Assembly: GCA_041485385.1 (NCBI GenBank)
Contig: JBGPJM010000082.1
Coordinates: 1-18,583, forward strand
Direction: 5' to 3'
Origin: JBGPJM01 sp041485385
Lineage (GTDB): Bacteria > Planctomycetota > Phycisphaerae > Phycisphaerales > UBA1924
Length of the DNA stretch: 18,583 nucleotides
Position 1 is the first letter of the stretch. The number at the start of each line of letters is the position of its first letter. Shown here one piece after another: positions 6,850-14,818 of the stretch. The translations under genes were made by a program, and so were the position numbers. The notes under the pieces were generated by a model that was not told the DNA's origin, did not search any database, and saw only the letters and a list, made by a program, of their open reading frames with translations.

Positions 6850-8427
6850 CGCCTTCACCAGGCCGTGCGCTTTCAGATAGTTCACCATCTCGACCGGGAT
6901 CATCTGGATCTCGTCGGACCTGAAGATCGACCCGTGGTCCAGCCCGGGCACGATCTTGATGTACCCGTCCGAGCCCTCGGGGAGCGTGAGGAAGCTGAGG
7001 TTGTCCAGGTACTGCTTCAGGAGCGCCGCGGCCTCGTTGAGGTAGTAGCTGTCCTGGTCGCCCACGACGATGTGGACGCGCTGCTTGAAGAGCGGGCCGT
7101 ACTTTTCCGGGTGCTTGCGCAGCAGGTCGGCGATGTCGTAGGCGCGGTACTGCTCCGCCACCGCGTGATCGATCTTGCCCGTGATCGGGTCGTACAGGGC
7201 CGCGGGGTTGCCCTTGTCGTCGCGCGGCCCGAAGACGGCCATCCACGAATCCCACTGCTGGCCGGAGGTGTTCTGCGGCCCCACCACCTCTTCCATCAGG
7301 TTCTCCTGCCGGACCGTCATCTTCGGCTGGCCGTTCTCGCGGTAGGAGGGGGTCTGGTCCTTCCCCTCCAGGTACATGCTGGGCGCGCCGTAGATGTCCC
7401 CCTTCTGGAAGCGCCGGAAGTCCACGGGGTCCGGCGAGCTCGACCACGTGGCGCCGAAGGTTTCCGGGTATTGCGTGGCCAGCCAGAGCGTTGACCAGCC
7501 GCCCGAGGAGTGGCCGCGGAGCAGCCGCGCCGCCGCGTCGGGTCTCAGGCTGTACTTGGCCTCGAGCGCCGGGATCAGCTCCTTCACGAGGGCGTCTCCA
7601 ACCGGCCCGTTGTTGGCGGAGTTGGCGAAGAGGTGGTGGCCGTTGGGGCCTTCGGGGTTCAGGTTGATCCAGAACGCCGATTTTCGCAGCTCGATCCACG
7701 GCGAGCCGTCCGGGAGGCGGGCGCGGTATGGGTGGAAGCCGCCGTGCACTTCCGTGCCATCGCCGCCGAACCCGGGGATCTCGTAGATGGCCGCGTATTG
7801 ACGCGACTTGTCGTACCCCTGCGGCAGCAGCACCGTCGCGTGCAGCATCACGTCGCGCCCGCGGAACCTGGAGAGCAGCTCGGACCGCACCTGGAACGCC
7901 TCGACCCCCGGCGTCGCGGGCGGTGTCTTGGGCTGCACGACTTGCGTGAGTGGGAGGTCCACCTTGGCGTCCTGCCCCTTGACGATCGTGAACGCGGCCG
8001 CGGCGGAGAAGAGGTTCCCCGGCTCACGGCGCCACGAGCTGTCGAGCCTGCTGAGGTCCAGCACCGCCTGGGCCCGGTACGTCCCCGGCGGCAACTCGCT
8101 GAGCTTGACCGGGAACGACGTCGCCGCGTCGTCCACCACCGCCGGCGCGCCCGGCGCCAGGTCCTTCACGTCGATCCCGTAAAGGGGCTGCGGGTCCTCG
8201 AAGAACGGACCGTCGGCGGGCTCGGACTCGTGCCCCACCTGCGCACCCTCGCGGAGCAGGTAGACCACCAGCCGCCCGGTGGCCGGAGTGTCGCGGACTG
8301 ATTTGTCGAAGCTCACGGAGAAGGTCGGTCCGGCGGCCAAAGCCGAGGCCGGCGCCCCCCCTCCCGCCGCCGACCCGATCAGCACGATGCCCAGTGCCCA
8401 ACGCCACGCCGCCAAGACGTTCCGCAT
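6838..8427 (-). CDS. Exported alpha/beta hydrolase, putative esterase (esterase D/Fes type)
   Basis: A 529-residue exported esterase. The signal peptide (MRNVLAAWRWALGIVLIG...ALAA) is followed by an N-terminal beta-rich domain (about 33-150: FSVSFDKSVRD, LPPGTYRAQAVLDLS) and then an alpha/beta hydrolase domain. The latter has a strand and oxyanion loop at YEIPGFGG (about 215-222), the nucleophile elbow GHSSGG (305-310, Ser307), the acid in GDQDSYY (Asp457 or Asp459) and the catalytic histidine in GLDHGS (His498). This order matches the putative esterase family PF00756, which includes feruloyl/acetyl-xylan esterases and siderophore esterases; the substrate is open. The ATG at 8427 is preferred over 8439, because AAGGA directly abuts the latter but lies 11 bases from the former. 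The final residues Ser-Glu-Lys and the stop codon come from the heptamer repeat array. Confidence 0.87.
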   Translation of the reverse strand: MRNVLAAWRWALGIVLIGSAAGGGAPASALAAGPTFSVSFDKSVRDTPATGRLVVYLLREGAQVGHESEPADGPFFEDPQPLYGIDVKDLAPGAPAVVDDAATSFPVKLSELPPGTYRAQAVLDLSRLDSSWRREPGNLFSAAAAFTIVKGQDAKVDLPLTQVVQPKTPPATPGVEAFQVRSELLSRFRGRDVMLHATVLLPQGYDKSRQYAAIYEIPGFGGDGTEVHGGFHPYRARLPDGSPWIELRKSAFWINLNPEGPNGHHLFANSANNGPVGDALVKELIPALEAKYSLRPDAAARLLRGHSSGGWSTLWLATQYPETFGATWSSSPDPVDFRRFQKGDIYGAPSMYLEGKDQTPSYRENGQPKMTVRQENLMEEVVGPQNTSGQQWDSWMAVFGPRDDKGNPAALYDPITGKIDHAVAEQYRAYDIADLLRKHPEKYGPLFKQRVHIVVGDQDSYYLNEAAALLKQYLDNLSFLTLPEGSDGYIKIVPGLDHGSIFRSDEIQMIPVEMVNYLKAHGLVKASEK

Positions 8428-8477
8428 AGCCGCCACCATCCTTCATGCGGATGATACCGGCGGACGTCCGGGCACGT

Positions 8478-9044
8478 TCAATCGGGTTTCGCGGGGCGGC
8501 CGCCGTCGGCCCTCCTCGCTTCCACGAGCCCCCTGACGGCCTCCACGCCGCGGCGCGACTCCTCGTGGTCCGCCACGTCCGCCGCGGCCAGCCTCATCGC
8601 CCGCTCGCACTTGGTGATCGCCTTCCGGACCTTGGCGGGCCGCTCCGGCGCGGCGTCCGACCACACGTCGCACAGGTTGTCGTACGTGTCCGCGAGTTTC
8701 ACGAGGCGTGCGCGCCAGTCCGCCTTCGCCAGGCGGGCGTCGTACTCGCGCTCGCGGGGCTCCTCCGGCAGCGCCATGTTCTTCGTCACCGCCGCCACGA
8801 TGTCGGCCGCCTCGCGCCCGAAGCCCGTGAGCACGTCGTCGTAGTCGGTGCCCGTGTCCTCGATCGTGTCGTGCAGGAGGGCCGCGCACAGGGCGGCCTC
8901 GTCGGCGCACCCGAAGAGATCGCGCACGGTCAGGGCCACGCGGACCACGTGCGCTACGTAGGGCGTCCGGCCGTCGTTGCGCACCTGATGGGCGTGCGCC
9001 CTGGCGGCGAACGAGACCGCCTCCTGCCACATCGGTGTCTTCAT
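8478..9044 (-). CDS. Stand-alone HD-domain phosphohydrolase, putative small alarmone hydrolase (MESH1/SpoT-HD type)
   Basis: A 188-residue cytoplasmic protein consisting almost only of an HD domain of the SpoT/RelA hydrolase type. HAHQVRNDGRTPYVAH (17-32) carries the first metal histidine (His32), LLHDTIEDT (56-64) carries His58-Asp59 and the hydrolase-typical Glu62-Asp63, and VKLADTYDNL (115-124) carries the distal Asp119. In this family the Glu-Asp pair marks enzymes that remove the 3'-diphosphate from (p)ppGpp. No synthetase, TGS or ACT domain is present, and the length fits stand-alone hydrolases (about 180 residues), so a role in lowering (p)ppGpp or related pyrophosphorylated nucleotides is inferred. 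Other nucleotide substrates are possible. The tail (about 158-188) is charged. The gene lies 50 bp upstream of the esterase start on the same strand. Confidence 0.85.
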   Translation of the reverse strand: MKTPMWQEAVSFAARAHAHQVRNDGRTPYVAHVVRVALTVRDLFGCADEAALCAALLHDTIEDTGTDYDDVLTGFGREAADIVAAVTKNMALPEEPREREYDARLAKADWRARLVKLADTYDNLCDVWSDAAPERPAKVRKAITKCERAMRLAAADVADHEESRRGVEAVRGLVEARRADGGRPAKPD

Positions 9045-9121
9045 GCCCGCATGATCGCCGCCACTGTCCGCGCCGGCAAGTTGGGCGGGGAGGAATCACA
9101 CCAGGACACACAGCGTGGTGG

Positions 9122-11974
9122 TCAATCCCCGAATGCGCTGGCGGCCGCGTCGGCGATGATCCGGCACCTGGCCGGGCTGCCGCCGTGCTCCTCGAAGATC
9201 AGCAGCTCGTTGCGCTCGCCGGCCTCCAGCCAGGGGCGCGGGATGTGGTAGCGGATCTGCGGCGGCACGCGCTTGCCGTCGGCCGTCGCCACCCAGTAGC
9301 GCCCGAGGTGGCGCTTGTTCAGGTAGATCTGCCCCTTGGTCAGCCCTTCGACCTGGAGCATCAGCGGAACGTCCGATTCGTCCGCCATGAGCGAGCACCG
9401 CCACCAGCACGGCCCGCTGCCGCCCCGCCCCGGCTTGCCGTAGGCGTCGGCGCCCGGCGGTTCCCAGCGGGCGAAGGCCCACTCGGCCTTGGCCGTCAGC
9501 GAATCCTCGCACTCCAGCACGGTCACCGCGTGCGAGAGCTCCGGCGCGTGCCCCTCCGTGCTCGACACCATCGCGACCTGGAGCGTGTTGTTCCCCCGGG
9601 AGAGCTTCTCCGCGTCGAACATGAGCGTGGACGGCGTGCCGCGCTCGAAGTAGTGCACCGTGTCGTTGTTCAGCAGGACGATCCCCGGGCCCTCCAGCGG
9701 CGCGATCCGCACCGCGAGCCCCGTCTTGCGGCGGTGCGCGATCGTCCAGGTCATCCGCGTCGCGTCCGTGACGTCGCCCTTGTGCACGTGCCACAGGGGG
9801 GAGCGGAAGGCCAGGATATCCACCGGGTCCGCGGCGACCAGCCTGGGTTTTTCCGTGCGCACCGGCGACACCGACCAGGCGTGCCCCAGGATCCCCGCGG
9901 CCTGGCCAAGCTCCGCCCCCGCACTCGGCCGCCCGAGGTTCTCGGCGAGCACCACCAACGTGTGCGTCCCCTTCTTGAGCTGCAGCGACCCCTCCGGCTC
10001 GGCCCCCGGCCCCTGCCCCACGACGCCCTCGGGCTCGCCGTCGAGCGTGAGGTGCAGCCGATCCCCCGAGCCCGGGAAGAGGACGTGGTGCCTGCGGGTT
10101 TCGCTGGACTTGATCCTCAGCCGGTACCACCCGTACCCGTACGGCGCCCCCAGGCTGCCCAGGCTCGAGGGGCCGGCGATGGTCGCGAAACGGGCGCTCT
10201 CGCCGCGCGTGTAGTCGCCCGTGGGGGCGGCCTCCCACTCTCCCAGGCCGAGCTTGACGTGGGCGGCAGTCTTCGACTTCTTCGCCGGCGTGCCCTTGCC
10301 GGCGTGCGCCCTAGGAGGAGGAGCGGGGGCGTGCGCCGTGACCTTGTGCGTGGTCGTCTCCCCCTCGGAGTTGATCCGCTGGAAGGTCTTCTGCTCGGGG
10401 AACGGGATGACGGCGCCGTGCCGGTCGATGCCGACGATCCCCAGCAGCACCGTCTCGCCGTCGAAGAAGATCGTGTCGGCCTGCTCGACGCTGGCGACCA
10501 CCAGCGTCATCCCCTCGTGCTCGAGGACGAGCGGCGACTTGCCGCGCGGCACCTCCATCTCGGCCGGCGAGCCGTTGATCGAGACCACGCCGCGCGTCCC
10601 CGCGGGGCCGAAGCTCACCAGCGTCCTGCCGACGCACCCCAGGGCGCACAGGTTCGTGTAGTCCAGGTGCGCCCGGCCGGTCAGGCGCGTATCCATCAGG
10701 TACCACCCCACCGGCTGGCTGCCCAGGTCGATCGGCAGCACCGATCCATCGGCTAGGAGGAGCGTCGAGGGCTGGCTCCTTGACTTGCCGGACTCATCGC
10801 CGAACACGAACGCCACGCCCCCCTGCGAACCCGATGCGTGCACCACCGACAGCGCCGGCGCGCAGACCGCCGCCACGTCTTTCGCGGCCACCCCCTTGCC
10901 CCCGGCGCCCTCGAGGGTCCGCGACGCGGCCGCGCCCGGGTGCAGGATCGCCGCCTGCCGCCTGGGGTCCAGATGCGAGAGGACCCGGCCGAACCGCGAG
11001 GCGAAAGTTGAGATGCGCCGGACCGGGCTGTACGCCGGGCCCGGGCGCCCGAGCTCCGTGAGCGGCGCCCCCCGGTCGCTCGAGGCCGTGATGTACGCCG
11101 CGGGCTCTCCGGCCAGTCGCCCGCCGGAGAATCCGAAGTTCGTCCCGCCGTGGAACGGCGAGATGTTGTACTGCCCGCCCGCCGCGAGAACCTCCGCCAA
11201 GCGGCGCAGCACGGCCTCGGGGGACCTGGTCCCTGTGAGCTCGCGCCCCCAGACGTCGGAGCGTCCGGCCTTGAAGTCGATGACGAGGCGCGGCTGCTCG
11301 GGCTTCACCATCGCGAGCTGGCGCAGGTGCGAGAGCAGGTCCTCGAACCCGGTCCAGCAGTCGATCTCGCCCTCGACGGACTGCCAGAGGTCGTTGGCGT
11401 TGATCGTCGGCACGGTCAGGCCGGACTCGCGGTAGTAGCGGTTCAGCTCGCCCAGGTAGGCGTGGGCCAGCTCGTCGTGCCCGCACGTCCATGCGTGCTC
11501 GTTCTGGATCAGGACGATTGGCCCACCGGAGCCTGAACCGGTCGCCTGAAGGTCCCGCACCTGCTGCGCGACCGCGGTGATGTACCGGGAGCACGCTTCC
11601 AGGAACGGCTGGCTGTTGACGCGCAGCCGGATGTTCGGCACCCCCTGCAGCCACGGCGGCAGGCCGCCCGTATCCCACCCCGACCCGACGTAGGGGCCCG
11701 GGCGCAGGATGCAGTACATATTCACCTGCTGGAGGAGCTCCACGAAGTGGCGCAGGTCGTTGTCGCCCTTGAAATCGAACTGACCCTGGCGGGCCTCGTG
11801 CCGGGCCCAGAAGACCGGCGTCTCGATGCAGTTGAGGCCCGCCTGCCGGGCCGCGTGGATACGGTCGGCCCAGAGTTCGCGCGGGACGCGTGCGTAGTTG
11901 ATCGAGCCACTGACCAGCCAGATGCGCCGCCCGTCGAGCATGAAGCTCTGCCCGTCGTAGGTGATGGAAGCCAT
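9122..11974 (-). CDS. GH35-like glycosidase (beta-galactosidase family) with altered active site
   Basis: A 950-residue protein whose first about 330 residues form a GH35-type TIM barrel: WLVSGSINYARVPRELW (19-35), ETPVFWARHE (51-60), RPGPYVGSGWDTGGLPPWL (91-109), IQNEH (156-160, acid/base Glu159) and FHGGTNFGF (274-282). The segment that holds the nucleophile, usually TEFW in GH35, reads IDFK, so Asp233 stands where Glu is expected. The usual galactose-contacting AE of RPGPY..AEW is SG here. About 600 further residues form beta-rich domains, including a GWYRLRI jelly-roll-like segment and a C-terminal galactose-binding-like fold (YLNKRHLGRYW). No signal peptide is seen, so it is probably cytoplasmic. 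The ATG at 11974 is preferred because AAGG precedes it; the frame upstream to 12100 lacks coding character. It is divergent from the TolC-like gene. Confidence 0.88.
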   Translation of the reverse strand: MASITYDGQSFMLDGRRIWLVSGSINYARVPRELWADRIHAARQAGLNCIETPVFWARHEARQGQFDFKGDNDLRHFVELLQQVNMYCILRPGPYVGSGWDTGGLPPWLQGVPNIRLRVNSQPFLEACSRYITAVAQQVRDLQATGSGSGGPIVLIQNEHAWTCGHDELAHAYLGELNRYYRESGLTVPTINANDLWQSVEGEIDCWTGFEDLLSHLRQLAMVKPEQPRLVIDFKAGRSDVWGRELTGTRSPEAVLRRLAEVLAAGGQYNISPFHGGTNFGFSGGRLAGEPAAYITASSDRGAPLTELGRPGPAYSPVRRISTFASRFGRVLSHLDPRRQAAILHPGAAASRTLEGAGGKGVAAKDVAAVCAPALSVVHASGSQGGVAFVFGDESGKSRSQPSTLLLADGSVLPIDLGSQPVGWYLMDTRLTGRAHLDYTNLCALGCVGRTLVSFGPAGTRGVVSINGSPAEMEVPRGKSPLVLEHEGMTLVVASVEQADTIFFDGETVLLGIVGIDRHGAVIPFPEQKTFQRINSEGETTTHKVTAHAPAPPPRAHAGKGTPAKKSKTAAHVKLGLGEWEAAPTGDYTRGESARFATIAGPSSLGSLGAPYGYGWYRLRIKSSETRRHHVLFPGSGDRLHLTLDGEPEGVVGQGPGAEPEGSLQLKKGTHTLVVLAENLGRPSAGAELGQAAGILGHAWSVSPVRTEKPRLVAADPVDILAFRSPLWHVHKGDVTDATRMTWTIAHRRKTGLAVRIAPLEGPGIVLLNNDTVHYFERGTPSTLMFDAEKLSRGNNTLQVAMVSSTEGHAPELSHAVTVLECEDSLTAKAEWAFARWEPPGADAYGKPGRGGSGPCWWRCSLMADESDVPLMLQVEGLTKGQIYLNKRHLGRYWVATADGKRVPPQIRYHIPRPWLEAGERNELLIFEEHGGSPARCRIIADAAASAFGD

Positions 11975-12128
11975 CGGTGCGGCCCTTGCTCGTGTTCGGT
12001 TTTTGAATGGATACCAGGCTGGAACTTTAGGGGGGAAGGATATGGCAGTTAGTCGCCACTCGCAACGACGGCCCGCAAAGAGCGGTACATTGGCCATCAT
12101 CTGGCGTGAAAAAAACCTGAAAGGGGCG

Positions 12129-13844
12129 ATGCCGGTGTTGTCCCGCCCGTTCTATTTGATCTGTGTTTGCACCTTGATTTGGGGATGTTCGAGCGAGCGG
12201 CTGATCGACCGGCAGACGATGCAACTGGTCGATGACCGTACTGCCATGATCGGGGGAGGGGCCATCCCGCCTCAACGCCACCCCCCGATCGCGCCGGATC
12301 CGGGCTCCCTGCGAGACCCGTCCATCACGTCAAAGCAGGTACCGACGACCAACCCCGCGCCCGGCGACCTCAGGTTCAAAGTCGCCGACGAGGCCCGCGA
12401 CGTCGCCAAGCGGCTGGAGGCGATGCAGGCGCTCGACGAGGAGCACGCCGCGCACCTCAACCTTACCGGCGCCCTCAAGCAGGCGCAGATTACCGCGCGC
12501 GAGCACCTCAATCGCGAAGAGGAATACATCGTCGCGGCGATCGGCGTGCTCATCGAGCGGCACGCATGGGAGCCGCGCCTGACCGCGGATTCCACCGTTT
12601 CGTTCGACTCAACCCAGGTCGACGGGGCCTCGACGACGGCCCTGAAGATCATCAACCAGCTGCAGGCGACGCAGCAGCTCCCCTACGGCGGCCAGGTGGC
12701 CGCACGGTGGGTGTGGAACGCGACGGAGAACCTCCGCAGCGCGGCCACGGGGCAGTACGTGCAGTCGTCGCGCCTGGTGCTGGACGGGAATGTGCCGCTG
12801 CTGCGCGGGGCGGGGCTGGTAGCCCAGGAGGGGCTGATCCAGTCGGAGCGGAACCTGGTATACGGCGCGCGGGACTTCGAGCAGTTTCGGCGCGACTTCC
12901 TGGTGAGCATCGCGCGGGATTTCTACGACCTGGTGCAGACGCAGAAGTCGATCAAGAACAGCCGGGCGCGGCTGGAGAGCCTGCAGAAGGAGCAGACCAA
13001 GCGCCAGGCCCTGTTCGAGGCGGGGCGGATCAAGCAGCTGGAGGTCAACAACATCGGCAACCAGCTCCGCCAGGCGGAGGCGAGCGTGGCCAACCAGCGG
13101 GAGGGGTACATCCTGCAGCTGGACCGGTTCAAGATCCGGCTGGGGCTGCCGGTGAGAACGCCGATGATGATCGACGACGAGAAGCTCGACGTCCCCGAGC
13201 CGGACGTGACCTTCGAGGAGGCCACGCTGCTCGCCCTCACCTACCGGCTGGACCTGCAGAACCAGCGGGACCGGCTGGACGACGTGCGGCGCTCCGTCAA
13301 GAACGCTCGCAACCGACTCCTGCCGGACCTGAACCTTGCGGCGAGCGTGGCGTTCCCCACCGACGCCGATGCCCGCGAGGGGGGTGTGGTGTACGAACCC
13401 GACGACGTTTCCTACGGGGCCAGCGTGACGTTCGGCCTGCCGCTGGACCGTCGCGTCGAGCGGCTGCAGCTGCGGCAGTCGATGATCGGCCTGCAGCGGT
13501 CGGTGCGCGACTACGACAAGTTCAGGGACGACCTGGTGCTGGACGTACGCGCCAAGGTGCGGGCGATCGAGCTGGCGCGGACGAACCTGCTCCTGGCGAT
13601 CGAGCGCGTCCACCTGACGGAGCTGCGGAAGCGCGAGCAGGATATCCGGGCCGACGAGGTGGACACGCAGTCGAAGCTGGACACGATCAACGACCTGCTG
13701 GACGCGGAGAACGCGCGGGACGCCTCGGAGACAGCGCTGCGGAACTCGGTGCTGGACTATCTCCTGGCGACGGGGCAGCTCAGGGTGAGCCGCGAGGGGC
13801 AGCTGGAGCGGCTGCCGGGGATGGAGGACGCCAAGCCGCCGTGA
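12129..13844 (+). CDS. TolC-family outer-membrane efflux lipoprotein
   Basis: A 571-residue outer-membrane channel subunit of the TolC/OEP type. A lipoprotein signal (MPVLSRPFYLICVCTLIWGC, Cys20) is followed by a disordered Pro-rich stretch (about 45-80). Two outer-membrane-efflux repeats come next: the first opens at LNLTGALKQAQITA (about 110-123) and the second at VTFEEATLLALTYRLDLQNQ. Each has long helices with coiled-coil character and ends in a short strand (NLAASVAFP, ASVTFGLPL). Trimers form a periplasm-spanning duct used by RND, ABC or MFS efflux systems. No membrane-fusion or pump gene is adjacent, so its partners are unknown. The ATG at 12129, with AAAGGGG just upstream, is preferred over starts at 11961 and 12042, which would bury the lipobox. 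No convincing promoter is visible in the 154-bp divergent interval. The 3' end is 6 bp from the convergent gene. Confidence 0.92.
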   Translation: MPVLSRPFYLICVCTLIWGCSSERLIDRQTMQLVDDRTAMIGGGAIPPQRHPPIAPDPGSLRDPSITSKQVPTTNPAPGDLRFKVADEARDVAKRLEAMQALDEEHAAHLNLTGALKQAQITAREHLNREEEYIVAAIGVLIERHAWEPRLTADSTVSFDSTQVDGASTTALKIINQLQATQQLPYGGQVAARWVWNATENLRSAATGQYVQSSRLVLDGNVPLLRGAGLVAQEGLIQSERNLVYGARDFEQFRRDFLVSIARDFYDLVQTQKSIKNSRARLESLQKEQTKRQALFEAGRIKQLEVNNIGNQLRQAEASVANQREGYILQLDRFKIRLGLPVRTPMMIDDEKLDVPEPDVTFEEATLLALTYRLDLQNQRDRLDDVRRSVKNARNRLLPDLNLAASVAFPTDADAREGGVVYEPDDVSYGASVTFGLPLDRRVERLQLRQSMIGLQRSVRDYDKFRDDLVLDVRAKVRAIELARTNLLLAIERVHLTELRKREQDIRADEVDTQSKLDTINDLLDAENARDASETALRNSVLDYLLATGQLRVSREGQLERLPGMEDAKPP

Positions 13845-13850
13845 CCCGCG

Positions 13851-14111
13851 CTAGCGGAGCAGGCGCCGCGCCGCGATGGCGACGAACATCGGCACGAGGC
13901 GCGGCAACAGGGCGCGTGTAAGGATCGCGCCGGCGACGAGCAGCCGCCCCATACCTATCCGGGAGACGAGCAGCCCCACGACCAGAGCGCCCACGGCCAC
14001 GCCCGTGGCGTGCTGGCGGACGGCGACGGGGAGGGAGTGCTGGCGCCCGTGCTCCAGCAGGCGCTCCTTGGCCTGCTGCACGGTCAGCGGATCCTGGCGC
14101 GTATCGCCCAT
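13851..14111 (-). CDS. Small two-helix membrane protein (YqjK-position gene)
   Basis: An 86-residue protein: a polar, charged N-terminus (about 1-33, with VQQAKERLLEHGRQHSLPVAVRQH), two hydrophobic helices (about 34-50 and 54-80) and a basic end (AARRLLR). I do not recognise the family with certainty. Its position as third gene after a DUF883 protein and a YqjE/holin-like protein matches yqjK in enterobacterial yqjD-yqjE-yqjK clusters, but sequence resemblance cannot be claimed. The start is supported by GGGAG nine bases upstream. It begins inside the upstream gene, overlapping its last 28 bases in another frame, which suggests translational coupling. Confidence 0.7.
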   Translation of the reverse strand: MGDTRQDPLTVQQAKERLLEHGRQHSLPVAVRQHATGVAVGALVVGLLVSRIGMGRLLVAGAILTRALLPRLVPMFVAIAARRLLR

Positions 14112-14335
14112 AGCAGGCCACTCCCTATGACGATGCTGACCACCCCGGTCAGAAGGGCGGCGCCCGGCGGGCCCAGTTCCGGTTCGGTGCCCTTGTACAG
14201 CCCGACGAGCAGGAGCGCCATCCCGCCGAGCACCAGGAGGGCGGCGCAGAGGGCGCCGATCATCCCCAGGCCGAAGCGCACCGCTACCTGCCGGAGGTCA
14301 CGCCCCTCGGCCTCGAGCAGGTCGGCGCAGCGCAC
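14084..14335 (-). CDS. Small two-helix membrane protein, YqjE/phage-holin-3-6-like
   Basis: An 83-residue protein. A short amphipathic N-terminus (CADLLEAEGRDLRQVAVRFG) is followed by two membrane helices (about 22-46 and 58-77) and a basic end (WAIRARIR). This layout is that of the YqjE group (holin-like superfamily 3-6), whose members sit beside YqjD proteins at the inner membrane; the function is not established and true holin activity should not be assumed. The start at 14335 is a GTG. The frame is open back past it to the stop of the upstream gene, so the true start may be a few codons earlier at a non-ATG codon. It overlaps the following gene by 28 bases. Confidence 0.7.
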   Translation of the reverse strand: MRCADLLEAEGRDLRQVAVRFGLGMIGALCAALLVLGGMALLLVGLYKGTEPELGPPGAALLTGVVSIVIGSGLLWAIRARIR

Positions 14336-14355
14336 GATGAACTCGGAGAGTGATT

Positions 14356-14676
14356 TCAGCGCCGGCCTCCGCTGAACATGGAGCCCATGAGCAGCCCGAT
14401 CCCGAACGCGACACCGACGCTCATGAGCGGGTTGGACTCGATCTTCCGCTCGACATCCTTCACCGCCTCGCGTCCGCGCTCGGCGGCGGTGTCGGCGGCG
14501 CCGGCGACGGCGTGGCGTGCCTCGCGGACGCCGGCGCGGGCCGCGCCGGCCATATCGCGCCCGATCACGCGCATGTCGTCACGCAACCGCTTGAGGTCTT
14601 CCTTGACACTGTCCAGGTCGTCGCGCAACGCGGCGTCGTGCTGGCTCAACGAGGCCTTGGCAGAACTGGTATCCAT
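14356..14676 (-). CDS. DUF883/YqjD-like inner-membrane-anchored protein
   Basis: A 106-residue protein with a long charged helical region (about 12-80; LRDDLDSVKEDLKRLRDD, then an Ala-rich amphipathic part) and a C-terminal glycine-zipper membrane helix (NPLMSVGVAFGIGLLMGS, about 82-99) ending in GGRR. This is the hallmark layout of the YqjD/ElaB/YgaM family, C-tail-anchored inner-membrane proteins. In E. coli YqjD is stationary-phase regulated and associates with ribosomes; whether this homologue does is inference. The ATG at 14676 is chosen because GGGAG lies seven bases upstream; the frame to 14709 adds only a short unstructured start. It is the first gene of a three-gene minus-strand cluster, 142 bp from the 3' end of the VIT-VWA gene. 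Confidence 0.8.
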   Translation of the reverse strand: MDTSSAKASLSQHDAALRDDLDSVKEDLKRLRDDMRVIGRDMAGAARAGVREARHAVAGAADTAAERGREAVKDVERKIESNPLMSVGVAFGIGLLMGSMFSGGRR

Positions 14677-14818
14677 AGTGGCGCTCCCATTCTGAGAAGT
14701 GGGGGTCATTCAAAGAAGTCTACACGACGCGCCCCGCCCATCGGCTCAGGGAAACCGCCCTGATTTTAGGGAGGGGGACCCGCGCATCGCATGAATGGGA
14801 CCTCATCTCTCCGTGCAG

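Noticed and set aside
9085..9121. Weak hairpin after the GH35-like gene as a terminator
   Set aside because: Only about five base pairs (CACCA/TGGTG) with a large loop and no T-run.
9035..10756. 573-codon open frame on the + strand opposite the GH35-like gene
   Set aside because: It lies wholly antisense to a gene with clear family motifs; its translation is an Arg/Pro/His/Val-rich low-complexity string without domains, as expected of GC-rich shadow frames.
12001..12035. TTGAAT...TTTAGG as a promoter for the TolC-like gene
   Set aside because: The -10 half matches poorly and planctomycete promoters are not well defined enough to support it by eye.
12609..13613. 334-codon open frame on the minus strand opposite the TolC-like gene
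   Set aside because: It is antisense to the TolC repeats, with Leu/Gln/Arg/Pro-rich composition and no recognisable fold.
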